DNA of 64,000 nt. Origin: Laburnicola sp. R22_1 (lineage: Eukaryota > Ascomycota > Dothideomycetes > Pleosporales > Didymosphaeriaceae). The DNA is taken from the NCBI GenBank assembly GCA_014281115.1, contig JACONQ010000005.1:3348001-3412000 (forward strand), given 5' to 3'. Below the pieces are notes generated by a model, which saw only the letters and a list, made by a program, of their open reading frames with translations, searched no databases and was not told the origin of the DNA. The translations under genes were made by a program, and so were the position numbers. Positions 38,811 through 49,561 of the stretch are shown piece after piece; positions within the stretch are counted from its first letter, which is position 1; each line of letters starts with the position of its first letter.

Positions 38811-39354
38811 TTATCCAATCGCCTGCGCCTCGTTTTCACAGATTTTCCTATGCGACTCTTCATCTACCAGGAAGAGCTCCTTGAGAACCATATCGCGCAG
38901 CGCCTGGATCGCTTCGTACTCGTTCGGCATAGTCGAAGTTTGACGACACGGCTTTGGGTTGCCGTGCATCTCCAAGCTTACAAGAATCGCAATGTAATGA
39001 CGTTGGGAGCGAGAGCCTCGTTGGCGGGTAACAACCTCGTAGCTACATATGTATTCATCGAACTCGCTTCGCGGCCGCTATATAACGCTATCAGTCTAGC
39101 CGCCTCGGAGGGAATTTTCCAAGGCATTGGGGAAAGAACGTACTGCACACTGTGTCGCGTTGGACGGCCATCCGTCGACCCTTTTCTTCTTCCGTATATT
39201 CGATCGCGTCAGATACATCGTCCGTTGTCTCGCATGCCTCGGTGGCCTTGTCTTCGTGGGTGACTTTGCTGTTTTGTTCGGGCGCAGTATTTGGACTGGG
39301 GGTGCATTTGGCGATGAGTTTCTTGAACCCGGAGGTACGGAATTTGGACGGCAT
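38811..39354 (-). CDS. small hypothetical protein
   Basis: Proposed two-exon model (39151-39354 and 38811-39077), 156 residues: MPSKFRTSGFKKLIAKCTP, an acidic middle (IEYTEEEKGRRMAVQRDT), then EFDEYICSYEVVTRQRGSR, VSLEMHGNPKPCRQTS, and MPNEYEAIQALRDMVLKELF. The second exon has coding-like composition and an EMHGNPKPCR block that looks conserved. The donor (GTGTGC) is unusual, so the junction is uncertain. No function recognised. At 38787-38870 the DNA also holds a short diverged direct repeat (TTTCCCTATGCGA / TTTTCCTATGCGA). Confidence 0.45.
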
Positions 39355-40215
39355 TTCCGTGTGCGACGAATGATTTCTGGGTATGATATAGAGGCAGTGA
39401 GGTGGATAGTCTGAATGGCGATTTAGGAGAGGACTGCGGAAGATGTTGTTAGAATGTGGGGAGGGTGGCTTTAAAGGAGCAGCTAGGTGACTCGATCTTC
39501 GTGAATTACGCACGGTTAGGTAGGTGCGTGACACCTGGGTGTGGGCTAAGTATCCTTCCATATGCACCATGGAACTCGGAGTTTCAAGCTGATGAATTTA
39601 GCTTAACGTTTGCGTATCAGTACGCTAAGTGCAAACCCGCGTATGCATGGCTGTACTGTATTGTTTACAGAAGCTTTTTGAACGCGTTGGCTCCGCGTCT
39701 GGTCATGTGGCAAAGTCTGTCACTGCAATGACTCACGAAATGAGCGCGGGTGTGCAACCTTAAAAGTGGCTCGCGGGATTGTCAGTGCGCAGTAGAGGGA
39801 CATTGGATTTTTATTATTGTAAGCAGCACAGCACTGCTACTTGTGTGTACTGACTAGTGAGACTAGAAAAAGACTAGCGACTACTTGTGCGCCGGTACTA
39901 TTTGCGAGCATCCTTGCGTGAAGTTGTTGCACAGTGAGACGAATAATCTGCTTCGTCTCCCATTTATGCAAAGCATTAGTGTGAGAAATTTTGTCACATA
40001 TTGTTTTGGACTGCAGACTATACAGTATGTAATCGGGTCGAGACAGTCGTATGGATTGGTCTGACTCATTCATACCATAGGTGATGACTCTTTGTGCTAC
40101 GGCTGTTCCACCATGTCAAGAGCCAATCCTCAAACGCGAGTCAACGACATCGCAGCATATCAAATCCATGTATTGAAGTCCCATGTATTCAAGTTCTACC
40201 GCTAATCGCCTCTAC
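39355..40215. other. intergenic, no gene recognised
   Basis: Only short reading frames without coding signal. AT-rich parts near 39790-40080. Confidence 0.45.
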
Positions 40216-40777
40216 CTAGTCACCTATAATAAAGCCCGCAATCTCTCCTTCCGCCGACGCCACCGTGAAATCCGGCACACCAGGCTCCTCCTCTGCCGCT
40301 CTCATCTCCGGGTACCTGCCCGACATTTCCTTACGTGCTACCTCGATGGCTAGGACATCCCTCCACACTCGAGTTATCACATCGCGATCAAACCCCAAGC
40401 GAATATCTTCCATACCACGATACCACTCCACTAAAGACACCTCCGACTCGTTCGTTTCTGGACTCCACTTCCCCATCGGTACCTGGATGTCCTTCATATT
40501 ACACTCGATGTCGATGAGGCGCGCCATAGTGAGGAAATACGGCCGAGGAGGGTCCTCGTCGACAATAATGCCGACCTGGTAAACGACAACGTCCGCCGCT
40601 GTGAGAAGCCGGCCAATCAGGGGTTCGGCTCCCTCGTCTACGTACCACAGTCTCTCGTTGTAATATTCAACTGACAGCTCTACGCAGGTGGATTAGGAGG
40701 TGCACGGGATAGGGGCAGCGGGGCGCCGTCTTACGAATTGTCTCCTCGTCTGTCACGGGGAGGTAATCGGGCTTCAT
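40216..40777 (-). CDS. hypothetical protein, small, soluble
   Basis: Two exons (40735-40777 and 40216-40679), 168 residues, starting MKPDYLPVTDEETI and continuing QLSVEYYNERLWYVDEGAEP, LLTAADVVVYQVGIIVDED, MARLIDIECNMKDIQVPMGKW, LGFDRDVITRVWRDVLAIEV. Acidic, no signal peptide or membrane segment. The intron is supported because it restores one open frame with even composition. No family recognised. Confidence 0.6.
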
Positions 40778-41902
40778 GGCGTATGGATCTCGAGTAGCCA
40801 GTGCTTGTGTATGGCAGGGTGCATCTCTGGATGCGTTGAAACTTCGGGGCGGCGTGTAAGAATCTGGTGGCTGTGATGGATTCGGAGATGGTTATGCGAG
40901 GGGAGAAGGAGAACAGGGCTTTTTATATAGGGGCTTGTGAATAGCGGGTTACGGCTGGTTCTTGAATTTAGCATAACGTGCTGAGTCTTACGTTTGATCA
41001 AGAGGGGGAATGGTGCTATAGTGGTCGATCGACTTTGAACGTCAGGGGGTGGCGCATGACTACACCGCGATAGTGTAGTAGTCGAGCTGTGCCATGAGAA
41101 CCCCAGATACTCTCAGGCTTTTGTCGTCCATCGATACCGGTGCACGGCAATTCTCTCCCGACAATACTCGCATGCTCTTGCCCATGCGTTTATACCTTAC
41201 CTAATCATGCTTCAAGGGTTGTTGTTCGACTCACAATGTGAACTGCACCGTGCTAGTTAGCCTTCTAGATCGCACGAGGAACAGTGTAACGCGGTGACAC
41301 AACCCCGCAGCAGGCGTACTTCAGCTTCCACTGTCATCATTACTACGCGGCTTTACTTCAAGAGTCCTACAAAGAGACACCTCCGTTGAAAGGAAACTAT
41401 GCGAAATTGTGTTTGGCGAAGGGGGTTGTTCTTCCTTCAGTCTTTCAGTACGTCGGCCACTCTAGCATAGCACATCGAGCCTTTGTCCCTTGTTCGTCAT
41501 CGGCTCGCTATGTCGTCACTTTGGGTATATTACAGGCGCTTTGTGTCGTACCTGCATACGAGAATGTCCGGACAACCGCTTATAGCGATTTAAGATAAGC
41601 TGCGCGCGGGACTCCTCGACGAACAAACGGGCACATGCATACTCCATATACACAACATGCAAGCATTCATTGCTAGCACATCCGTTAGTAGAAGATGCCC
41701 TGCTTAGTCTCAACTTACATTGTGAGACATTGTTTGCTTGGTGCCCTGTTCACGCACAATACTCACAATGACATTGTTCCTGAGCACATCCCCTATATAC
41801 AGGTTCAGAACATCACCCTCCTCCCAACCAGCACAGAACAGCCACCCAGATCTCAGACACTCTAATTCCAAAGCGCATATCCTCTCAGTACAGCAAACCA
41901 CA
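40778..41902. other. intergenic, no gene recognised
   Basis: Divergent promoter space between two genes. Short reading frames here lack coding bias. Confidence 0.4.
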
Positions 41903-43081
41903 ATGTCCACCCTCGGAGATCTCCAGCAGCGCCTCCTCGCCCTCCTCGCCGACGCAAAGGCCCAAGGTTTCAACCCCGCTGATATCATCGCTCCAGAAGT
42001 GCAGGATCACTTCCCGAGCGTGGCGGCTCTACGAGACCAAAAGGAGTACATCGCCGAGCTCGAGGACAACGAGAAAGCGCTGAAAGAGAAGAACACGCAT
42101 TTAGAGCAGGAACTCAAGGATGCCAAGCAAGCCGTCGACGACATCCCAGCCGACCACGCACAGCTCAAAATCGATCTAGGGCAGGCCCACAAATCGACCG
42201 AGCTGTTCCGCAATCTGATGAACGATGCCGAGGTGCGCGCCACTCGATACCAAGAGAAGTTGCAGAAGGCGCTCGAGACGCAGACTGCGGCCGAGGAAGT
42301 CGATAAGAAGATGAAGCGGCTGGAGGACGAGAATAGGTATCTGAAAGACTGCGTGCAGAGCCTTGCTCACGAGAATAAGAACGCGCGGCTGATGTTTGAG
42401 AGCTTGCAGGACAAAGCCGAGCGGAAGTTGGAGGACAAGGAGATGCAGCTTATGGCGTTGGAGAAGGTTATTCAAGTCAAGGATGATCGATTTGCCGAGC
42501 TCCAGGATGAGAGTCTCGCGTTTCAGGAGCAGTATAATTCGCTGGTCGAATTACTGGACGCTTCGAATAATGACGCTGCTAGCGCTCTTAATACGGCGAC
42601 GGTACGTCTCCGCGCTGCCCAACAGCTTCAAAATGCCACATTCTCCGAGCTGCAACCGCTACGCCGCTTCTACGCTCGTGCCCAGGACATTCTGCACATC
42701 TACCAGAATGTGTTTGAGCAGCTGCTCAACACCACGCAGGAGAACATGACGGCCCTTCCTGATGCGCTCTGGATAAACCTAGACTCTGCAGCGGCGGAGT
42801 TCGAGGGGTTTCATTCCGTGAGGGCTGCCCTGGGCGACCAAGGCCTTGAGGAGGATGAGTTTCGTAATCAGTTGGGCGAGGTGGCGGGTTCAGCGAAGGA
42901 CATGCTGAACAGTTTCCAAGTGATTGCGTTCGACGTGTCGCAATTTCTGCAGACGCTTGAGCGGCAGCCAAATGTTTGGCGGTTGCTTAGATTGAAGAGT
43001 TTGGTCCATCCCTCAAAGAACCCTTCTTCCACTCCTTCCAGCAGAACGTATCCTCATAGTGTCCCTCCAGTCTCTTACTGA
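41903..43081 (+). CDS. coiled-coil protein, unknown function
   Basis: 392 residues from MSTLGDLQQRLLALLADAK. The upstream in-frame part to 41738 is probably leader. Residues about 45-220 are heptad-like coiled coil (AELEDNEKALKEKNTHLEQ, KMKRLEDENRYLKDCV, KLEDKEMQLMALEKVIQ). The rest is helical (LRRFYARAQDILHIYQNVFEQ) with a basic Ser/Pro tail. Intronless. No catalytic motif. It could be a structural or cytoskeletal adaptor, but no family was recognised. Confidence 0.7.
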   Translation: MSTLGDLQQRLLALLADAKAQGFNPADIIAPEVQDHFPSVAALRDQKEYIAELEDNEKALKEKNTHLEQELKDAKQAVDDIPADHAQLKIDLGQAHKSTELFRNLMNDAEVRATRYQEKLQKALETQTAAEEVDKKMKRLEDENRYLKDCVQSLAHENKNARLMFESLQDKAERKLEDKEMQLMALEKVIQVKDDRFAELQDESLAFQEQYNSLVELLDASNNDAASALNTATVRLRAAQQLQNATFSELQPLRRFYARAQDILHIYQNVFEQLLNTTQENMTALPDALWINLDSAAAEFEGFHSVRAALGDQGLEEDEFRNQLGEVAGSAKDMLNSFQVIAFDVSQFLQTLERQPNVWRLLRLKSLVHPSKNPSSTPSSRTYPHSVPPVSY

Positions 43082-43817
43082 GCAGGGTGACTTTGGAATG
43101 CGGCTCATAAATAGACATTGTTCTTGAATGTAAGTTTGCTCTCAGCTCTGCGCTGCGGGCCTTGTAAATGTGTCCCGCGACCGCTCGAGTGGTATACACG
43201 ATACGTGATATACATGTTTATCGGTGTTTCCATTTGGACAAAGGATCAAACATCTAGTTCTTGTCATTTGCTAGTTTGTAGACGAGATGAAGAGGGTACA
43301 TATAACCTTGTATTATGCAGATAGAGAATCAACCCGCTTCCATCACAACTCCTGTACCATTCCTTGTTGTACCCCTCCATCGAATTTGCCACAGCAGCCA
43401 CAGGTGCGCGAAGAGGCGCAGAAGTTCTCCCTAGAGCGCATCAGCAAGGCCCAGTAACTGTTCCCTTCTACCTACTGACCTTGCGCCTCGTATATTCTCG
43501 TATCATATATTATCACATTAACAAGAGTTCCCTCGTCGTGCCCTCGAGCTGTTTAACCCGGAATATTGGGACCGAAAACTCCTGCATGGCTTACCTGCAG
43601 TCGAAGCGTTAGAGATTGCTCCTTGGCACTAGCTGATTCCGCTGGTATCATGTACGTCATACCTTATTCACTACATTGACCTGGTTGGGGTTCCTTGATG
43701 AACCGTACACGAGGGTGGTCCCGTGCAAACGCAGCTGACTAGGCATAGTCGAGTCGCTGGCTATATACCGAATAATAACCCCACGCGAACGAGACTTTCA
43801 ACTCAAGTTCGCACGCC
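43082..43817. other. intergenic, no gene recognised
   Basis: No coding signal seen between the two plus-strand genes. Confidence 0.4.
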
Positions 43818-45500
43818 ATGCCACCCAAACGAAAAGCATCGACTTCCGGCATAAACAACAAGGCAGCGAAGATGTCGAAACTGCCTATCGACAATGTCCC
43901 CGACGACCCGCCACACCGTTTCGAATATGACCCCGCCGACGACACCGACGATGAGTATCGCAACAATTCGGATGGTGACAGCGATGGTTCCGTCTCTGGC
44001 GAAGAAGAGGATGCCAGCAGCGACCACGAGGTAGACACTGGCGCCTCCCGCGTCCGACGTAGGACGAAGGTAGCCACCGATCTCAAGGTCGCCGCCGACA
44101 AAGCCGCTGAGAAGGCTAAGCGGTATGAGGAGCTGAAGTTCATTGTCATCGCCAAAGACAATTGCCTCCCTGATCCATTCGGTACCCGTTCTACCACCAC
44201 CGGGAAACTTACAAATGCCCAGCTTCGAGACGCATACAACGCTCGTTATGGAAAGGCTGCCGGTGGTGAAAAAGACGTCTGCTCCGAAGCTGTGATGAAG
44301 CGCTATCGGAAGGGGAAGGAGCAGATCTATAAAGATTTCCCCGGGTTGCCGCAGGACGTGATATATGCGCAGCCAGCACCAAAGCCCTCGGCAAAGCAGG
44401 TTAAGAAAACCAAAAAGCAGGACGAGGCGATTCCCTTTCGTCCTACCAGTTTTCCTACTCTTCGACCCACGAACGGCGAAATGGTCATCGCCAAAGTTCA
44501 GAACGACGAGACTCTCAAGGAAAGGACGAACCACAAGAATCGCACGCCAGAGACCGCCAAAGTTATCGAAGCCGCACCGACGCCAAAGGTCCAGAGCAGT
44601 ATTAGTCGAACCCAAAAAGAGGCCATCGAAGCCGCCGACTTGAAGCTGTACCTGGAAGATCAGTGGCGTGTCTCCGATAACGAGCATCCAGCTTGGGTAC
44701 AAATTTTGCTAGCGGGCCCTGATGAACGCCGTATGGGATCTGTGATCGTACCCTCACAGGACCTAAAATCTTCTCGGGAATACTTGGACTTGCGCAAGCA
44801 TACGCGCGTACAGGAAATCCACATGACGGGTGCGCCACTCGTCGCTGTTCAGCGGTATGTGCAGTGTATCTCTCCTGTGCGATTGTCGAGGCTTCCAGAA
44901 CACGACTTCGCCCTGGAGAATTGCGATGAGGCGACTGGTGCCGCGGTTCCAGTTTGCCAACGCATCACTTGGGATTTCGGCGCGATTTTGGCGCTTTACG
45001 AGGTCGCAACGCAGCTTCGAGATAGCCATGTGCGGAACCTTGTTCTGGACTTTTGGAAAAAGCAGTCCCAGGCCAAAGGCACGTTTGAGATCGACCCAGC
45101 AGACTTGGATTCGTTGTTCGATAGGGTTGGGAGCGATGATCCCGCTCGGCACTTCTTCTCTCAGACACTGTGGGCAGGCGACTACCATCCAGAGGCTATC
45201 AAGGACGTGTTTTCCCCTGCGGTCGTAGAGGACATCGAACAGCGACGGGAGGAAGGCGTGAACACGTTCCCTTTTGAAGAGGAGGACACCGAATTCCATG
45301 GTAAATACCACCGCCATCCTAGGCCCACGACCTGCTATCTCTGGAAAAAGAACACCCGTGATCAATACAGGCTTGTCGAGGTCCGTGCCATTGTGCAGCG
45401 CCTACTTCTGTCCAAAGGTTGGCAGTTGAATAGGATCCAGGAAGCAGAGGAGCGCATCGCATTGAGCCTGTTGGAGCGATTTGGGGTGAAGTCATCCTGA
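43818..45500 (+). CDS. 560-residue protein with basic/acidic N-terminus, unknown function
   Basis: Intronless. The N-terminus MPPKRKASTSG has a likely nuclear localisation signal, followed by an acidic Asp/Glu/Ser tract (residues 35-75). A middle region, KLTNAQLRDAYNARYGKAAG with SEAVMKRYRKGKEQIYKDFP, looks like a small helical DNA- or chromatin-binding unit (compare the spaced aromatic pattern). The C-terminal half includes LRKHTRVQEIHMTGAPL, ALYEVATQLRDSHVRNLVLD and FHGKYHRHP. The whole pattern suggests a nuclear protein with a degenerate BTB-like dimerisation part, but this is inference. No named family recognised. Confidence 0.65.
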   Translation: MPPKRKASTSGINNKAAKMSKLPIDNVPDDPPHRFEYDPADDTDDEYRNNSDGDSDGSVSGEEEDASSDHEVDTGASRVRRRTKVATDLKVAADKAAEKAKRYEELKFIVIAKDNCLPDPFGTRSTTTGKLTNAQLRDAYNARYGKAAGGEKDVCSEAVMKRYRKGKEQIYKDFPGLPQDVIYAQPAPKPSAKQVKKTKKQDEAIPFRPTSFPTLRPTNGEMVIAKVQNDETLKERTNHKNRTPETAKVIEAAPTPKVQSSISRTQKEAIEAADLKLYLEDQWRVSDNEHPAWVQILLAGPDERRMGSVIVPSQDLKSSREYLDLRKHTRVQEIHMTGAPLVAVQRYVQCISPVRLSRLPEHDFALENCDEATGAAVPVCQRITWDFGAILALYEVATQLRDSHVRNLVLDFWKKQSQAKGTFEIDPADLDSLFDRVGSDDPARHFFSQTLWAGDYHPEAIKDVFSPAVVEDIEQRREEGVNTFPFEEEDTEFHGKYHRHPRPTTCYLWKKNTRDQYRLVEVRAIVQRLLLSKGWQLNRIQEAEERIALSLLERFGVKSS

Positions 45501-46073
45501 TAGAAGCACTCCCCAAAGCGAGGGGACGATTTAAGATTTGTCCTTCCCAGCGATAGGCCGTATTTCGACAATTGAAGAACGGACTCGGACATTCTCAGCG
45601 CGCGACTACGGCCAGGGATCATAGACTATGAGCGTAGATGGTAGCATTGGGTTAGCAAATACAGTCAAAATTTGATGGATGTTCGCGTGTAGGAAGTAAA
45701 AGTGAGGTTGCGAGGTTGCTGGCCTAAGGGGGAACTTTTCCCGAAGAAAACCCGAGCTGGGGCAGTATCTGATCACGTGATGTATTATTGACCTCAACCT
45801 CGGGACCTCCAGCGTCGGGACCTTCAATGCTGGAACGCTCGAACTTTCCAACTGTACCGCATCAACTACACTCACCCGCGCAGCGAATATACGGACCGTG
45901 TAGTTCTCTCTTACGATACGGTAGGCCAAGCTACCTAGGTACTTTGAGTATCAGATGGCGGTGCGTTATACCAGTCTCAGCAGCACAGCGCTGTATAATC
46001 ATGAAATATATTGTGCTGTTCCTATTAAAGCTACATAGACGCCACTAGAGACCAGGCGGTAGAGTTGTGCTTG
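45501..46073. other. intergenic between convergent genes
   Basis: No gene recognised. A direct phrase CGGGACCT repeats near 45800-45825. Confidence 0.4.
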
Positions 46074-47750
46074 CTAATCTGGATTTCGCCTGCGTACTTC
46101 CAGACTTGCCTTTGGAGGGACCGAGGTCCTGCCAACCCACTGCGTCTTCGGCCTCTCCGCGAAATTCTTGATATCATAATGCATGAACAAATGTGCAAAC
46201 ATGATCTTAAGCTCGTGTGCGACGAAAAAGCGGCCAGGACTAGGTTGCGTTAGTTTTGGTATCCTATCTCAGTTGCAAGTGACTCACCAAGCATGTCTGC
46301 CATGGCCGAACGCCTGATGCGTGTGGCTAGTTGTGACCATGCTGCTCTGCCTCAGTTTCAGCACATCGACGCCGACCTTCTCATCTTTATTCATAGCATC
46401 GAATTGCTCTCTGTCTTTTGAATACCGGAAGGCATCGTACGCAAGTGGCTCAGTGTAGAGCTCACCGTCATGAGCGACCGGTAGCCAAGCACAGGACAAA
46501 TAACAGCCATACCGGTAATGGATACCTTCCGGGCTCGTGATACCGTCCTTCGCGATGACCTTCCGGGTGATGAAGCTCATGGCCATAGCAGAATGTCGCT
46601 GTGACTCGCGGATGGCCGAGTCGAGCTTGTACATCCGTGCTAGCCCATTCTTCGTCCATTGTTTACCGTCCTCGTTGTAGATTCGGGATGCTTCTTCCCG
46701 CAGCGCCTCCGCGACACTAGGGTCTGCACTTAAAATATCGAGCAGTGCATTGTGCGCCGTTATGGCTGTCGTGTGGATGCTCGCAAAGTTCAGCGGACAG
46801 ATGCGCATCGCAATCCGGACCGGGTCTAGCTCGTCGTTCCTTCCCTCCTCCTTGGCTGTGCGAATGCTCCAAGTAATAAAGTCATTCGGCGCTTTCCACT
46901 CAGTGTATGCTGAGTCACCCTCTTCTTTCCTTCTGAAGTCCTCGAGTCGCTTTGTTACCAACGGTACCGTGTACTTACGTGTCCGCCAGAAATGGTACTT
47001 TGGGCGCAGACTGTGGAAGAAGCCAACAACGGGATGCAAAACTCGCGGTGTCATCGGAAACAGGACGAATCCGAAGACGACATCCATAGTGAAGGCCATC
47101 ATATTCTTGAGGTAGTCCTGGTTCCTGCATAGCGATTTGCCGACTAACATGCGATTTGTGATTTTTGGAATCAAGTTCATGAGAAAGTCCTCCAACAAAT
47201 CGATTTTTCTAAATTGGTCTATGTTCGTGCCGCATGCGTCTTCGATGCCGTCGCTCACTTCGTCGGCGAGATCCGGGATGATACCGTTCAGGTTGCGAGC
47301 AAGGTTCTTGTGCACGATGTGCTCGTGGTACGCATCCTTCAAGATGATCGGGTCGATGAAATTGTAGTCACCGTACAGATTGTCGTAGTGCGCGGCAGCC
47401 GTACTCAGCACGTGATCTGGCTGGTCCAGCATCCATTGCATTTGCGAGCGCGGAATCGATACTTCGGTAGGCACACCGAGCATCGAGGGCATCACGAAAG
47501 CATTTCCCTGTTTGGAGTACTTCCGATAGCCGTCTTGCAGCCACTGTTGACTGTTCGTGAAACCTCCAAAGGTGTTCTTGAGGGACCCTAGCCAGGACTT
47601 GCCATGACCGACCCATGGCAGCGCTTCGGGGTATTTGGGCGTGCGCAGAAAGCTGAGGGCCATGGAAATGGCAAAGTAAGTCAGACCAGTGGCGAAGAGT
47701 TTGAAAAGCGTGAACTGCTCCGCAATGAAGCTACTGGACTTTGATTCCAT
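46074..47750 (-). CDS. cytochrome P450 monooxygenase
   Basis: Two exons (46288-47750 and 46074-46239), 542 residues from MESKSSSFIAEQFTLFKLF. One N-terminal membrane anchor (FATGLTYFAISMALSFL). P450 marks: Pro-rich hinge YPEALPWVGHG, I-helix FASIHTTAITAHNALLD, ExxR in the K-helix (AIRESQRHSAM), and the haem-binding loop FGHGRHACPGRFF, restored across the intron (Cys codon split TG/T). It is of the type fungi use in secondary metabolism, near the ent-kaurene-oxidase-like group by general appearance. Substrate unknown. No polyketide, peptide or terpene synthase lies nearby, so no cluster is visible. An in-frame upstream extension to 47981 lacks a membrane-type start and is not used. Confidence 0.9.
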
Positions 47751-48495
47751 GGTGGCCGAAATAGCTTCAATGCGGCCCGGAGATGCCTCAGTTGAAGGTG
47801 GCGAAGGTGGTTGATGGTGTCGTGGAACAAGAGATGGATTGGTGTCGGATCGTATCGCAACCGAGGCTAGCGTCGCGGCTAAACGCCTATTCCTCCCGAG
47901 GTCGCTTTGAGCTGACCGTGAATCCGCAAGCTCTCCCTGCTGACCCATATCTATGCATCTCTTGCAATGATTTACGATCACTCCTGCTGCTGATCATACC
48001 TTCGTAGCTAGAGGGCCGCTCCCGCAGCTAACCTCTGCTCTCCTAGCAACAGATATTACTGTTGAGTTTCGGGATTGAGAGGAGAGCCGGGCAATACTTT
48101 CGAAGATGTGCGTTCGTGGTGCGATGAACGGCTTTCCCAACCGCGTAATGTGCCTTAGGTATGGCCTTTTCTCTAAAGACGCCCATGTAGTCAATGAGAG
48201 TATAGAGATGCTTAGGCCAGAGGAATAGGAGTCAACCTATTTTCGGCTTTGAGCCAGTCTTTAGATGATTGTACGAGCTCGAACAGTTGAGGCATTTGGT
48301 CTTAGAAGCGCAATTCTCATCATGTGTTAGCATTGTCAAAACCATGTTTTTCTCTATGTATTCTTTCGCTTCGGCTGAAGGGTCCACTTAGTGCAGCCAT
48401 TGCGTTGGCGCCATGACTACAGGAGAGATTGTGCATGTATATATAATTTTACAATGGCGACGAATGCCAAGCAATTTGATCCGAGCTTGCTTTCG
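47751..48495. other. intergenic, no gene recognised
   Basis: 5' flank of the P450 gene and upstream region of the tRNA gene. No other signal. Confidence 0.4.
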
Positions 48496-48604
48496 GTCTC
48501 CTTGGTGTAGTTGGTTATCACGTGGGTCTCATAGTGCTAAATGCTGTGACTGCTCCAGAAGAGCAGATATCCCAAGGTCGCCAGTTCGAGTCTGGCAGGG
48601 GACA
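48496..48604 (+). tRNA. tRNA-Met(CAT), elongator type, with a 35-nt intron
   Basis: Acceptor stem GTCTCCT pairs with AGGGGAC at 48597-48603, discriminator A at 48604. The D arm contains TGGTGTAGTTGGTTA, the T arm is GCCAG-TTCGAGT-CTGGC, and the B box GTTCGAGTC is present. The anticodon arm is TGGGT-CTCATA / A-TCCCA with anticodon CAT at 48530-48532 and a T-T (pseudouridine pair) at the stem base, as in yeast elongator tRNA-Met. The intron 48534-48568 sits just 3' of position 37, the standard place. Confidence 0.85.
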
Positions 48605-49561
48605 TGATATGACTTTTTTTGGTCATGCATATATTTTTTGATATTTTTTTGATAATAGGGCGAGCGTTTGAGTACGCAGGACATGCATGTTGACGATTTT
48701 TTTGGATGATTGTTGGCCAGAGCGCAAGGCGGAGCTTATCGATATGCGGTTATCGATAAGCTCGGATGATCGTCCGTGCCGACGTCTCTTTTATTAACCG
48801 CCCACGCCACCATGGTTCATGCCAACCCGTCTTGAGGCCTCACTATTGCCTAATAGTGCATGCAGCATTGCCCCCTGATCCTATACTTGTGCCTGTCTCA
48901 TGTCCACGTGGGGTTGCTCCCACGTGTGTGCCATTCTTGATCTGGCCCGTGGTGGTGCACGGTGCCGCGTCTGAAACCCATCTCCTACACTGCAAGCATC
49001 AACACAGAAACACACATCCTTGACCCCACGCACGCTGCGGATGCCATTGTCTGTGGCCGTTGAAAAGCTGACTGACAGATAGCCCTTCTATATTCAACTC
49101 TCATCGTTGGGAAGTCTTGCAAAGCCCTTCAGATACCTCAGTGCGCTGCGACATATGCTCGCAACAGCGTCGCGACATCCGAAACCCAATTCCGCCCACT
49201 ACAACACCCGCACATCAATCTCTTACGGAGACTGTGACGCCTATAAGATCGTTTCTAGGATTGCTGTTTGGAGTAGCACCCACCCATGTACCGGTGCACG
49301 TACCTACCGGAATGTGGCAATCGTCTCCTTGCTTGGCAGCAAGGCTCGGGCACACTGACCATTGTCAGTTTTCATCACCTGCAGCTGTTGGAGTTGACGT
49401 TTGTGATGGCCCGAGTCCCATGCAGATCGCCCAGTAACCCGTTTCATACTTGCATTTAGAATTGGAGTGACAGCTACCGAGTCATGGCTATTCATACATG
49501 TATAGATGGACGGCCATAGCACCTCTCGCCTGACTCACTGACAGGCACATTGTCTATCATC
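48605..49561. other. intergenic, with a short perfect hairpin
   Basis: No gene recognised. At 48732-48763, GAGCTTATCGATA and its exact inverted copy flank a 6-base loop. Confidence 0.5.
48614..48620 (+). terminator. RNA polymerase III T-run terminator of the tRNA
   Basis: Seven T residues ten bases after the mature 3' end, the usual Pol III stop. Confidence 0.8.

Noticed and set aside
43803..44702. 299-codon minus-strand frame opposite the 560-residue gene
   Set aside because: Antisense shadow caused by codon bias of the plus-strand gene.
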